64,000 bases of DNA from Photobacterium sp. TY1-4 (GCF_025398175.1 NZ_CP099734.1:2232001-2296000); one strand, 5' to 3'. Counted from the first letter of the stretch, positions 46,526 to 55,428 are shown. The notes: generated from the sequence alone by a model not told the origin. Program-made: numbers and translations.

Positions 46526-47744
46526 GGGTACCTCCTTTCAGCGCGCTGACGACATCGAGCCGGTACACCCGCCACATCGGGTACAACAGGCACAGCAGCA
46601 ACAGGCCCAGCATGATGAGGATTTGATCGCCCATCAGCCCCGGAGACAGCAACACCGGCATCACCGGGTCCCAACCCATTTCCAGGATCATTTCAGCGGT
46701 TTCGCCGGTCAGCTCGATCGGATCGAAGTAGAGCCAGATCAGGATCGGGATCACCACCACCAGCCCGAGTACAGTCCCCATTCCGGCAATCAGCACGGAC
46801 TCAATGGAAATCAGGTACAACAACTTGCGCCGCAACAGACCGGTTGCCAACATCACCCCGAACTCCCGCTGGCGCTCCAGAGTCATCATCAGCAGGGTCG
46901 CAAACAACCCAAAGCCCACCACTCCGTACAGCAGGTACATCATGATGATACCGCCGGCTTTATCCATCACGATTTGTTGGGCCATCTCCGGCGACAGATC
47001 CTGCCAGTCACGCACCTGGGCTCGGCCGTGATAGCTGGCGGACAGCTCGGCCACGGTCTGCGGCAGCCTATCCAAGTGGCGGGTATGGAGCACCCAGGCA
47101 GTCACTTGCGGCCCGGTGCCGTACAAGGTCTGCGCCAATGCCAGCGGCATGTACACCAGCTGGTTATCGAGCTGAGGCATGGGAAATTTCAGGATCCCTT
47201 TCACCGGATACAGACCGGCAGCTGTCTGGCCATGATAGCCCTGACCATAGAGGATGATCTCATCCCCCACCTTGAGGTTCAGAAAACGTGCCAGCCCTTC
47301 CCCGATCAGCACCTGCTGATCATCAGCGTTCAGGAACGCACCGGTTTTGACCCGCGCCGCGATGCCCGAATAGTCAGCTTCCTGCTCGGGAAGCACCCCC
47401 ATCACCATCACGCCTTTCGACTTATTTCCGGCAGCAGCCAGGGCAAACGACTCAATTCGGGGCAAATAAAGGGCGATATTGGCGTGGGTGGCCAGCGGCT
47501 CAGTAAAGGCGGGATCAGCCGGGAGCACATCATCAATACTCTGGCTGTCGCGAAAATCAGGATTTTGGATCTGGATCAGCCCGGTATAAAACCGGGCAGC
47601 ATTCTCGATATTATTGGCATAACTGCCTTCCTGGAGGCTGCGCATGAACAGTGACAGGGCCAGCGTCAGCGCCAAAGCCGAAGCGGTCAGCAGGGTCCGC
47701 CGCTTCTGTCGCCATAAATTTCGCCAGGCCAATTTCACTAACAT
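46515..47744 (-). CDS. FtsX/LolC-type permease (first)
   Basis: A 409-residue permease of the same fold as its neighbour: N-terminal helix LLTASALALTLALSLFM, a periplasmic domain (about 45-275), and C-terminal helices including MMYLLYGVVGFGLFATLLMM. LERQREFGVMLATGL is the coupling segment. The two permeases open similarly (MLVKLAWRNLWRQKRRTLL against MLAKLAWRNLWRNWLRTGI), which suggests duplication. It follows the LolA-like gene by 17 bases. Confidence 0.9.
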   Translation of the reverse strand: MLVKLAWRNLWRQKRRTLLTASALALTLALSLFMRSLQEGSYANNIENAARFYTGLIQIQNPDFRDSQSIDDVLPADPAFTEPLATHANIALYLPRIESFALAAAGNKSKGVMVMGVLPEQEADYSGIAARVKTGAFLNADDQQVLIGEGLARFLNLKVGDEIILYGQGYHGQTAAGLYPVKGILKFPMPQLDNQLVYMPLALAQTLYGTGPQVTAWVLHTRHLDRLPQTVAELSASYHGRAQVRDWQDLSPEMAQQIVMDKAGGIIMMYLLYGVVGFGLFATLLMMTLERQREFGVMLATGLLRRKLLYLISIESVLIAGMGTVLGLVVVIPILIWLYFDPIELTGETAEMILEMGWDPVMPVLLSPGLMGDQILIMLGLLLLCLLYPMWRVYRLDVVSALKGGTHAG

Positions 47745-47761
47745 ACCGATTCCCGGTGCGG

Positions 47762-48514
47762 CTAATCGCGCAGCGCTTTCATCTGGCTGATGGAAAAGAA
47801 ACTGTCTTTGATCGCAAAGTTAAATTGCGCCTGGTGGGTCACGATCTCAGTTTTATTGCCGGGCTTGTCAACCGGTAGCATTTCCAGTCGAGTCGCCAAC
47901 TGGCGGCCGCCGAGCATTTTCACATCATAGGTTTTCATGATGTTGACCAGTTCATCGAACTCATCGTAAAACTCGACCTGGCGTTCAAGGTAGGTGCGCT
48001 TTGAAATCCACATCCGGACCTTATTCCACACCACCGGTGCATTCGGTTTGGCATAGGCATCGATCACCCAGCAGGGATCGCCGTCAAAGACTTCGGTGCC
48101 GACCATATCGTGGCGATAGTCCACCACAATCGATGACTGATTAATCAAATCATCATTGGTGAAGTCCGAGCCCATCCAGGACTGGCTGAGCATCGACGGC
48201 GCAATTTTCACCACCCGCTCAATGCTCGGGACCCAACTCCACATTTCCCGCTGGCGCTTGAGCGACGCACTGCCTTTCTCTTTTGCCGGTGCCGTGACCA
48301 GCACCATCGACAGATCCCGCCCCTTGGTCCAGGCTTTCATTCGCATGGTCCGGGTCCAGCTCGGACGAATGATCCGCATCGTGGCTTCGCTGTAACTGGA
48401 ATCCCCGCGCAGTTGCAAGTCGGCCTTGCGGACGATTTCCGTCGCGCTTTCAGCATGCAGCCAGCCGGAAAACAGCACGGCAACCCCTATCCACAACAAC
48501 GTCAGTACGCGCAT
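47762..48514 (-). CDS. LolA-like periplasmic carrier (outer-membrane lipoprotein-sorting protein family)
   Basis: A 250-residue secreted protein with signal peptide LTLLWIGVAVLFSGWLHA. The rest is beta-rich with EIVRKADLQLRGDSSYSEAT and later MVGTEVFDGDPCWVIDAYAK, features of the COG2834 outer-membrane lipoprotein-sorting family that shares the LolA half-barrel fold. It heads an operon with two permeases, an ATPase and a barrel, so it probably carries a lipid or lipidated cargo across the periplasm. The housekeeping LolA/LolCDE set would be separate. Confidence 0.85.
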   Translation of the reverse strand: MRVLTLLWIGVAVLFSGWLHAESATEIVRKADLQLRGDSSYSEATMRIIRPSWTRTMRMKAWTKGRDLSMVLVTAPAKEKGSASLKRQREMWSWVPSIERVVKIAPSMLSQSWMGSDFTNDDLINQSSIVVDYRHDMVGTEVFDGDPCWVIDAYAKPNAPVVWNKVRMWISKRTYLERQVEFYDEFDELVNIMKTYDVKMLGGRQLATRLEMLPVDKPGNKTEIVTHQAQFNFAIKDSFFSISQMKALRD

Positions 48515-48700
48515 CGTGACCCCCAGTTTCAGCTCGGATACCTATGATATTGACACAACAACCGTTCTTCTTGATCAAATCCCCGTCACGAAACAGAGAA
48601 AGTCAGCCATGTGGGACAAAGCCATGCGCTCGGGCGGACGTAAAACGAAATGAAATGAAATGAAGCGAAGTGAATTTTGAAACCGAGCAGATATAACAAT

Positions 48701-48724
48701 CCCCCGGGCCAACGGCACCGGGGG
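48701..48724 (-). terminator. GC-rich terminator of the endonuclease gene
   Basis: CCCCCGG (48701-48707) pairs with CCGGGGG (48718-48724); on the minus strand it is followed by ATTGTTATAT. A purine-rich GAAAT-repeat stretch lies at about 48649-48676. Confidence 0.65.
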
Positions 48725-48757
48725 ACCATGCACACATCAGTGCAGCAGGGAATTGGA

Positions 48758-50374
48758 TTAGTTGCCCCAGATTGCTCCGACAAACTCAGGGTGATCGATA
48801 AACGGGTTCCGGTTGCCCTGGAACTCAAACACCGCCTGGTTGCGGTCGATCTCTTTCTGGCTGACCGGATCATTCTGGTGCCAGCGTTTCAGCATATTCA
48901 GCATCCAGGGTTCAAACACCGTGGTATTGGTACCATCCAGAATGGCGTCAGCATTGGTCGTATTACCCTCCCAGGACGCAATTTCATTTTCGTAGCGGGT
49001 CGCCATATAGAAATAGGCCCGGGCAAAGTCCCCTTTAAAAGCATCCAGGGGCTCAAACACCGTTCCGGTATAACCCAGACCGGATTCGGCCACGCCCAGT
49101 TTCGAGCCATTGCCCGAAGTATAGGTCGCGCTGCCCACTTCCCCGAACGGCCAATTGCTGCGCTTGGCGTTGACATAACCATCGGTGGCAAAGATATGGT
49201 GACCGTCAGAATTCATCGGCTCGACTTTACCGCCAAACCAGCTTTTCGGGAACGAATGCTCCCGGTTGTAGCAATCTCCTTCACCACTGTACTGACCGCA
49301 CTGGTCGGTCACTTTGGTGAAATGCACTGCATCGCTCGTTGCAGGCTGCTCAGAATACATGTCGAGGACGGAACCGTCGTTTTCGTAGTAGTGGTCCAAA
49401 TCGGCCACCTTGACCAGGTCCCAGATCGCCGAATAGCCGCGGCTGTTGTGTTGATTGATGATGTTATATAAGGCTGTTTTCAGCGCAAAACCGGTTTTCC
49501 CTGCTGCGGACTGGTAGTATTCGTCCAGGTCTGAAGGCGGCGGGGCTTCAGTGTCGCCCAAGGTGAAAGGAAACGCCTGGCTGTGCTGGAATTGACCGCC
49601 GGAAGCAAGCGTTTGACCGTCGACCGTCAGCGCAAAGGAGCCGTTTCCGGCACGACAGCAGAGGCCATCCCCGTACGAATCGTTGATCGTGAAGGTGTAA
49701 TCCCCATCGGCCAGACACATTTCCCGGGTGTTTGTGGTCTCGTTGGCATAGCCGGCTCCCTCAAACAACACGGCACCGCCGGCATTGGCCAGTCGCCAGC
49801 TGGTTTCAGAAGCATACTGATCGGTCACCAAAGTCAGCGTTGCAATCGTGTCATTGCAGGCAGGTGTCGGCGGCTCACTCGTGTCTGTCGGCAGGAAGTG
49901 ATCGACATAAACGACTTCGGAACCATCAAAACCGGACTCATCGTAGAATCGCAGCCCCACCTGAATCTCTTTCGTCATTGTGGCGGTATAGGTATAACTG
50001 ATCGTCTGCCACTGGTTAATCTGTTGCGGGTTCGAATATCCCTGATAGCCATCAACCACCAGACGGGCTTTCACATGCCCCTCAGTATGATAGAGCGACA
50101 CGGTAAACGGATAGGTTTGGCCCTGCTCGACATGCACCGTCTGCTGCAGGTCGGTATTGCCCTGAGTCCCGGTATTCACCGTGACCTGTGCGGCCAGCCC
50201 GCCCTGAATCACCGGCGCCGACACTGGGGAGAGCGCAATGCCGGTATCAATCACACTCCAGCCAGCAGGCGCATTATCATTCCATTGTTCGAAATCGCCA
50301 TTAGTAACCTGAGCCCAGCCGCTCTGTGAGACCAGCAACGCTGCCGCGGTGAGAGTCATTACTCTAATATCCAT
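48758..50374 (-). CDS. Secreted endonuclease I-family nuclease with N-terminal binding modules
   Basis: A 538-residue exported protein. A signal (LTAAALLVSQSGWA) is followed by a carbohydrate-binding-like beta domain (residues 23-165), a second beta module with DSYGDGLCCRAGNGSF (170-275), and a C-terminal endonuclease I domain (285-538). The catalytic region has CYNREHSFPKSWFGG, SDGHHIFATDGYVNAKRSN and the RNPFIDHPEFV ending, the beta-beta-alpha-metal type. It probably degrades extracellular DNA for nutrition or biofilm turnover. AGAAGG five bases before the ATG supports the start. It is about twice the size of Vibrio EndA-type enzymes because of the extra modules. Confidence 0.9.
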   Translation of the reverse strand: MDIRVMTLTAAALLVSQSGWAQVTNGDFEQWNDNAPAGWSVIDTGIALSPVSAPVIQGGLAAQVTVNTGTQGNTDLQQTVHVEQGQTYPFTVSLYHTEGHVKARLVVDGYQGYSNPQQINQWQTISYTYTATMTKEIQVGLRFYDESGFDGSEVVYVDHFLPTDTSEPPTPACNDTIATLTLVTDQYASETSWRLANAGGAVLFEGAGYANETTNTREMCLADGDYTFTINDSYGDGLCCRAGNGSFALTVDGQTLASGGQFQHSQAFPFTLGDTEAPPPSDLDEYYQSAAGKTGFALKTALYNIINQHNSRGYSAIWDLVKVADLDHYYENDGSVLDMYSEQPATSDAVHFTKVTDQCGQYSGEGDCYNREHSFPKSWFGGKVEPMNSDGHHIFATDGYVNAKRSNWPFGEVGSATYTSGNGSKLGVAESGLGYTGTVFEPLDAFKGDFARAYFYMATRYENEIASWEGNTTNADAILDGTNTTVFEPWMLNMLKRWHQNDPVSQKEIDRNQAVFEFQGNRNPFIDHPEFVGAIWGN

Positions 50375-50593
50375 ATAACCTTCTGTTTAATGATGAAAAA
50401 GTCAGCTAAGGGTAATGAGTAATGCATCATTAAAAGTTATCAGTGATCACATCCTCATGTTGCAAACGAATTCATTGTGTTAACTTTTTGCTGCATATCA
50501 CACAGTTTGAACGTCGGTAACAAAAGATAACACAAGGTGACCCTCATCGGTTGGCGTCAATCTTTCACATCCATTTCAATGTCGCAGACATAA

Positions 50594-50621
50594 AAAAACC
50601 GATGCCGCAGCATCGGTTTTT
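50594..50621. terminator. Intrinsic terminator of udp
   Basis: AAAACCGATGC (50595-50605) pairs with GCATCGGTTTT (50610-50620) over CGCA, with A/T runs on both sides. The remaining bases up to the endonuclease start (50375-50593) are AT-rich and must hold its promoter. Confidence 0.93.
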
Positions 50622-50661
50622 ATGAAGCACCACGGCTGATCCCAGACCAGCCAGGCTTGGA

Positions 50662-51429
50662 TTATGCCGCCAGCATGCGGCGTGCCGCTTCAACCACCAC
50701 TTTGATTGAGCGTGCTTCGGTCTCTTTCAGTGTCGCGTGATCCGGGGTCTCTTTCTGAGTCCGGTTGATGATGACGCCGGCAACACAGCCTGCGCGCAGA
50801 CCAGAGCTGGCACACATGGTCAGCAGGGTCGCTGATTCCATTTCAAAGTTCAGCACGCCCATTTGCTGCCACTCTTCCATCGAACCCTGGAAACGACGCA
50901 CCACACGACCGGTGTAAGTGTCGTAACGCTCCTGGCCTGGGTAGAAGGTATCGGATGAAGCCGTCACACCGGTGTGAACCGTTGCGCCGTCGGCATCACA
51001 GGCGGCTTTCATCGCTGTCGCGACAGAGAAGTCCGCAACTGCCGGGAATTCCATCGGTGCAAAGTGCAGGCTGGCACCGTCCAGACGGACAGAGCCGGTG
51101 GTCACAATCATGTCACCAACATTGATGTGCGGCTGAATCGCACCCGTCGTGCCGACACGCAGGAACGTACGAACACCCAGTTGCGCCAGCTCTTCAACCG
51201 CAATCGACGTTGACGGGCCACCGATACCGGTTGAACAAACCACCACTGGCTTGCCGTCCAGCTTGGCACGGTACACGGTGTACTCACGTGAGCTTGCCAG
51301 GAACTCAGGGTTATCCATCAGGTTGGCAATTTTTTCAACACGGGCAGGATCACCCGGAATAATCGCCAGCTCAGCACCGTTAAGATCGGCTTTATTTACA
51401 CCCAAATGGAACACTGCGTTGTCAGACAT
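50662..51429 (-). CDS. udp: Uridine phosphorylase
   Basis: A 255-residue enzyme releasing uracil and ribose 1-phosphate from uridine. Family motifs are visible: [52 protein letters not shown] and [16 protein letters not shown]. It begins [16 protein letters not shown] as in the gamma-proteobacterial Udp family. The upstream region has two CRP-type sites and a 5' hairpin. Single-gene transcript ending at a strong terminator. Confidence 0.95.
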   Translation of the reverse strand: MSDNAVFHLGVNKADLNGAELAIIPGDPARVEKIANLMDNPEFLASSREYTVYRAKLDGKPVVVCSTGIGGPSTSIAVEELAQLGVRTFLRVGTTGAIQPHINVGDMIVTTGSVRLDGASLHFAPMEFPAVADFSVATAMKAACDADGATVHTGVTASSDTFYPGQERYDTYTGRVVRRFQGSMEEWQQMGVLNFEMESATLLTMCASSGLRAGCVAGVIINRTQKETPDHATLKETEARSIKVVVEAARRMLAA

Positions 51430-51503
51430 AATTTTATCCTTTTTATACCATGCCGCTTGTTAGGGACGATGAGGTCTGCGGCTATTGATTGGAAATCAAA
51501 ATG

Positions 51504-51541
51504 TTTTGAGCGTGCTGTCCGGCAAAACAGCACGCTCAAAA
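51504..51541 (-). promoter_or_regulatory. 15-bp perfect hairpin in the udp 5' leader
   Basis: TTTTGAGCGTGCTGT (51504-51518) and ACAGCACGCTCAAAA (51527-51541) pair exactly over eight bases. It lies between the CRP sites and the udp start, close to the predicted transcription start, so it could cap the mRNA 5' end. There is no U-run for termination on either side. Confidence 0.75.
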
Positions 51542-51577
51542 CACCTGATAACGATAGCTGATAGCACAAGAAGTTTT

Positions 51578-51646
51578 AGTGATTCACGTCACATCAATTG
51601 AAATACAAAAAATGAAACGTTACAAAATTAAGTGATTAATATCACA
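51578..51646 (-). promoter_or_regulatory. Two CRP sites of the udp promoter
   Basis: AGTGATTCACGTCACA (51578-51593) and AGTGATTAATATCACA (51631-51646) each match the CRP pattern GTGA-6-TCAC. Their centres are 53 bases apart. In E. coli, udp and deoP2 have two CRP sites about 52 bases apart with CytR bound between them. The A/T-rich segment between the two sites here could hold a CytR site, and TATCGT (51552-51557) reads as a -10 in the right place. Confidence 0.8.
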
Positions 51647-51730
51647 AATAAACGTTTGCTTTTGCCCTTCTTCACACTTTTTACTCAAAACACGGCGCGC
51701 TGCGTAGGCGTCATCCCGGAAAGCCCTGGT

Positions 51731-51884
51731 TCCCTGGAAAACATTGCCCCCTTGAAAGCCTTGTCTACTTGATAAACCTGCTCCCTTGAAAACATTGCCC
51801 AGTGAAAGCACTGCCCCCTGAAAAGAATGCTCACTCTGAAAAACCTGTCACCTTGAAAAGATTTCCCCCTGAAAACACGGTGCC
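51731..51884. repeat. Nine degenerate ~17-bp tandem repeats
   Basis: Units such as CCCTTGAAAACATTGCC, CCCTTGAAAGCCTTGTC, TACTTGATAAACCTGCT and ACCTTGAAAAGATTTCC follow one another with 16-18-base spacing and conserved CTTGAAAA cores. There are no spacers, so this is not a CRISPR array. It lies between the ATPase terminator and the udp control region; function unknown. Confidence 0.75.
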
Positions 51885-51901
51885 CCGGACATCCGGGGCA
51901 C
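51880..51901 (-). terminator. Terminator of the metal ATPase gene
   Basis: GTGCCCCGGA (51880-51889) pairs with TCCGGGGCAC (51892-51901); on the minus strand CGTGTTTTC follows. The right part of the 17-bp repeat array abuts it. Confidence 0.75.
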
Positions 51902-51913
51902 AGGTTTTATCGG

Positions 51914-54421
51914 CTAGCGTTCAAACCGGGGTTTAAACCGCAGCAGGCGCAAAGCATTCAGGGTAACCAGTGCGGTGGCACCGCTATCTGCCAGGACCGC
52001 GACCCACAAGCCAGTAAAGCCCAGTAAGGTGGTGACCAGAAACAGCGCTTTCAAGCCGAGAGCCAAGCCAATGTTCTGACGGATATTGGCCAACGTCGCA
52101 CGTGAAAGGGCAATCATGGCGGGCAACTCCGCCACCCGATCATGGGTCAATGCAGCGTCGGCCGTTTCCAGTGCGACATCGGTTCCCCCCCCCATCGCGA
52201 TCCCGATGGCGGCAGTTTTCATCGCCGGCGCATCGTTGATGCCATCCCCAACCATCGCCACCTTAGCGTGCTGGTTGGCCAGTTCCACTTCCCGGACTTT
52301 GTCTGCCGGCAAGAGACCGGCGCGGTAATCAATCTTGATCTCGCCGGCAATTGCCGCGGCGGCCCGAGGGTTGTCACCAGTCAGCATCACGGAGCGGATC
52401 CCCATCGCATGCAGTTGCCGAACCGCTTGCGGTGTTTCTTCGCGCAAATTGTCCCGCCAGGCAATCAGACCCACCGGCTCACGGTTACGAATCGCCACCA
52501 CCAGCGTCTTGCCTTGTGCCTCCAGAGCCTCGGCCTCAGCCTGCTGCGCCACGGTCAGCTGAATCTCTTCCGGCAGCCGGTCTGCAGCGACCAACAGCAG
52601 AGAATCACCGTCAACGACCCCCATGATCCCGCGCCCGGGTAATGCTTCCCGGTGTTCAGCGTGCGGGACAGGCAGCCCGCGCGATGCCGCAGCTTTGACC
52701 ACAGCCTGTGCCAGCGGGTGCATGGAGCCGTCTTCAACCGCTGCCGCTTGTTGCAACAGACGTGCCTCATCACCGTCCCAGCTGACCAGATCGGTCATCA
52801 CAGGTTTGCCCTGCGTCAAGGTGCCGGTTTTATCAAAGGCCACCAGGTCAATTCGTCCCAGTTGCTCCAGTGCTGCGCCGCCTTTAATCAGCGCCCCGCG
52901 TCGGGCCGCCGCTGCCAGACCAGAAGTGATCGCCGCCGGAATGGAAATCACCAGGGCACACGGGCAGGCAATCAGCAACAAGGTCAGTCCTTTATACAGC
53001 CAGGCTTCCCAGGACTGGGCAAAGAACATTGGCGGGATCACGATCACCAGCGCCGCGAGAGCAATCATGGCCGGGGTATACCAGCGGCTGAAGCGGTCGA
53101 TAAAACGCTCCAACGGCGCTTTGCGCGACTCGGCATCTTCGATCAGGTGCAAGATCCGATCGATGGCATTTTCCCCCTGGGCGGAGACAATTTTCAGCCG
53201 GACCACCTTATCGGCAACCAAGGAGCCAGCCATCACCGACTCGCCCGGTAACCGCTCGACCGGCACGGACTCACCCGTCAATGCACTTTCATCAAAGCTG
53301 GCGCTGATATCCATCAACTCGCCGTCTGCTGGCAATCGTCCGCCTGGGGCCACTTCAATCACATCGCCCGGGGCCAGGGCCTCCGCAGCGACTTTAACTT
53401 TGGTGCCGTCCGGACGAACTAAGGTGGCTTGCTCCGGCACCAGATCCATCAGCGCCTTCACGCCACTTCGTGCCCGGGCAGAAGCATATCCTTCCAGCTG
53501 TTCACCCAGCAGGAACAGTAAGAGCACCATTGCGGCTTCTGCCGTTTCCCCGAGATACAATGCCCCGATCGCTGCCACACTCATCAGGGTTTCGATTGAA
53601 AACGGCGAACCGCCTTTGGCCAGAGCCACGGCCTTGCGGACAATCGGGATCAGGCCCAGGATCGTGGTCGCGGTAAATGCCGCCAACCCGAAAGTCTCCG
53701 ATACCTGGCTAACCAAAAACGAGGCTAGCATCATGAAGGCGATAGAAAGAATGGCGGCATTGCGACGCCAGAAGCCTTGCGGAGCAGGCTCGGACGATTG
53801 CTGCGAAGAGATCAACGGAAATCCAGTGTCACTGGCTTTGCTTTCAATCACCGTCGCCAGCGCCTGATCGCCGCAACTCACCATCAGCTTCTCGGTCGCA
53901 AACATCACTTTGACGGTATACACGCCCTCAATCGCCGAAATCGCTTTTTCCAGCTTTCCGGCACAGCTCGGGCAATCCATATTCTGGATTTTCCAGCTCA
54001 GGCTATGGCTGTCTGCCGACGCCTGGAACAAAGACTCCGGCTCGTTCTCCTCGGCTGTGTGCGAGGTACTGCAACAGGTGCCTGATTTTCCGTGGTCATG
54101 GGGAACTGATGAGTGGTGTGCGTGATCAGTCTCTGGCCCGGTGTTCAGGGCAGCCGGAGAGCACTTAAAAGCAGCAGGCTGAAGGACATTGGCAGATGGG
54201 TGAATGGCCGAAATTCGGGGCCGCCCGGCAGGCTCTTCATCGCCACCGGAATCACTCCCCGACGCCTCGCTGCCCTGGTCGGCAGACACAGTCTGCACTG
54301 ATGCGGACGCACAACAGCCTTGTGGATCTCGCCCGGCCTCAACACGGACCGAACCGGTCTGAGCCCCTATTGGCTTGACGGTATGGATATGGGATTTCTT
54401 GTTGTTACACTGAGCACACAT
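51914..54421 (-). CDS. zntA: Zinc/cadmium/lead-exporting P-type ATPase
   Basis: An 835-residue P1B ATPase. The N-terminus is long and Cys/His-rich (MCAQCNNKKSHIH, GCCAS, TDHAHHSSVPHDHG, GTCCST), followed by an HMA domain with IQNMDCPSCAGKLEKAISAI. Eight membrane helices surround the ion motif LIACPCALVISIP, with AFDKTGTLTQGKP phosphorylation and VAMVGDGINDAPAMK hinge motifs. The CPC motif and late-helix Asp context (LADSGATALV) fit ZntA rather than CopA. A 9-C run at 52185-52193 encodes the Gly triplet of AMGGGTDVAL. AGGAG seven bases before ATG 54421 supports the start; a MerR-type promoter lies upstream. Confidence 0.93.
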   Translation of the reverse strand: MCAQCNNKKSHIHTVKPIGAQTGSVRVEAGRDPQGCCASASVQTVSADQGSEASGSDSGGDEEPAGRPRISAIHPSANVLQPAAFKCSPAALNTGPETDHAHHSSVPHDHGKSGTCCSTSHTAEENEPESLFQASADSHSLSWKIQNMDCPSCAGKLEKAISAIEGVYTVKVMFATEKLMVSCGDQALATVIESKASDTGFPLISSQQSSEPAPQGFWRRNAAILSIAFMMLASFLVSQVSETFGLAAFTATTILGLIPIVRKAVALAKGGSPFSIETLMSVAAIGALYLGETAEAAMVLLLFLLGEQLEGYASARARSGVKALMDLVPEQATLVRPDGTKVKVAAEALAPGDVIEVAPGGRLPADGELMDISASFDESALTGESVPVERLPGESVMAGSLVADKVVRLKIVSAQGENAIDRILHLIEDAESRKAPLERFIDRFSRWYTPAMIALAALVIVIPPMFFAQSWEAWLYKGLTLLLIACPCALVISIPAAITSGLAAAARRGALIKGGAALEQLGRIDLVAFDKTGTLTQGKPVMTDLVSWDGDEARLLQQAAAVEDGSMHPLAQAVVKAAASRGLPVPHAEHREALPGRGIMGVVDGDSLLLVAADRLPEEIQLTVAQQAEAEALEAQGKTLVVAIRNREPVGLIAWRDNLREETPQAVRQLHAMGIRSVMLTGDNPRAAAAIAGEIKIDYRAGLLPADKVREVELANQHAKVAMVGDGINDAPAMKTAAIGIAMGGGTDVALETADAALTHDRVAELPAMIALSRATLANIRQNIGLALGLKALFLVTTLLGFTGLWVAVLADSGATALVTLNALRLLRFKPRFER

Positions 54422-54460
54422 GGCACACTCCTCAGGTTGGTTTGTAGGATGAATATCCTA

Positions 54461-54492
54461 ACTATAAACCTTGGAGCTAAGTCTAAGGTCAA
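54461..54492 (-). promoter_or_regulatory. MerR-family metal-responsive promoter of zntA
   Basis: On the minus strand TTGACC (54487-54492) and TATAGT (54461-54466) are separated by 20 bases, the over-long spacer typical of MerR-regulated promoters. The spacer holds a dyad, GTCTAAGGT (54481-54489) against ACCTTGGAG (54468-54476). A ZntR/CadR-type activator would untwist it; its gene is not next door. Confidence 0.85.
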
Positions 54493-54617
54493 GCCATGCA
54501 TGAAAAAAGGTTCTTATTTTCTTCTTCCGCGCTCACCAATCCCGGAAAGACTGCAACAGACCACTCCCAAACCAACTTTCAACGGCATGGGTGTCCATCC
54601 ATCGAAACAGCCAACCC

Positions 54618-54791
54618 TCAGCGTTCAGGTAAACCGCTTAACTCTTGCTGCCCGGCAGATTCTTCCGGTGTTTGTTGCTCTCGGGCCTGCTTGTCATGCA
54701 GCGCTTTAATGAGCTGACGATCGCGCTCTGCAAAATACAGATCTTCCTCAGCTTTCCCTCGCAGACGCATGTGCTCAAGAAAATCAACCAT
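54618..54791 (-). CDS. 57-residue conserved-looking small protein
   Basis: A short gene encoding MVDFLEHMRLRGKAEEDLYF followed by AERDRQLIKALHDKQAREQQ and a polar tail. It is strongly helical and charged. GAGGC about seven bases before ATG 54791 is a good ribosome-binding site. I recall no family name. It sits alone between the divergent-side zntA promoter and the response-regulator gene. Confidence 0.65.
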   Translation of the reverse strand: MVDFLEHMRLRGKAEEDLYFAERDRQLIKALHDKQAREQQTPEESAGQQELSGLPER

Positions 54792-54944
54792 GATATTTGC
54801 CTCACACCAACCGATTCACTTTAATCATAGTTGATGCGTGGCTGGCAGCTCACCGCGAGCTGGCAACCTTTGATTTCGCGCAAATTGCCGGTCAATAATC
54901 TTGCGCCACATGAAAAACCATCATCGACACAACACATCCCCTCC

Positions 54945-55418
54945 CTAACGCAGACGCCGAAGCACCACACTGTTATCCAGCACATCGGCCCACGCCTGAT
55001 AATCCAACCCGCTGTCGAAAATATACTCCGTGATTAAGCTTCTGACGGTGGTCAGCAGCGCTTCCGCAGTCCAGGGTTTCTCGAAATAGCTCTCGATCCG
55101 AGCCCGATTGATCGCTTCAATCGTATCCTGGTGGGTTGCCTGACCGGTCAGCAGAACCTTCTTGGTCTGAGTAAAGCGCTGATCCTGCGACACCCGACTC
55201 AACAGCTCGACCCCGGTCATGCCGGGCATCACGTGGTCTGAAATCACCACCGCGATATGCTCCCCTTCGGCGTCCAACTCGTCCATCAGCTCCAGCGCTT
55301 CGTCAGCCGACTCACAGTCTTCAACCTGAAAATAATCATTGAGCGGCGCCAGATCTTTCAGCACCGCACTCAGCACTTCCCGCTGATCATCCACACAAAT
55401 GATATTTAACTTTTCCAT
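54945..55418 (-). CDS. Single-domain response regulator, KPW type
   Basis: A 157-residue receiver. NIICVDDQREVL, Asp61 in VVISDHVMPGMTG, VLLTGQA and the Lys of YFEKPW are present. After the receiver are only about 40 residues (LITEYIFDSGLDYQAWADVL), with no DNA-binding or enzyme domain. KPW is common in HD-GYP-type regulators, but that output is missing. It follows the kinase gene by ten bases and is its obvious partner. ATG 55418 has GGGA upstream; an extended frame to 55511 is less likely. Confidence 0.88.
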   Translation of the reverse strand: MEKLNIICVDDQREVLSAVLKDLAPLNDYFQVEDCESADEALELMDELDAEGEHIAVVISDHVMPGMTGVELLSRVSQDQRFTQTKKVLLTGQATHQDTIEAINRARIESYFEKPWTAEALLTTVRSLITEYIFDSGLDYQAWADVLDNSVVLRRLR

Positions 55419-55428
55419 CAGCTTTCCC

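Noticed and set aside
46383..47654. 423-codon plus-strand frame across the permease genes
   Set aside because: Antisense to two FtsX-type genes with clear motifs; His/Gln-rich content is typical of shadow frames.
51731..51884. Possible CRISPR array
   Set aside because: Units are 16-18 bases, degenerate and have no unique spacers; no cas genes are nearby.
52185..52193. Nine-C run as a phase-variable switch in zntA
   Set aside because: It encodes a conserved glycine stretch in the hinge region; no evidence of variation in one sequence.
54496..54717. Plus-strand frames beginning MHEKRFLFSSS or nearby
   Set aside because: They lie antisense to the 57-residue gene and zntA control region and look like random translation.
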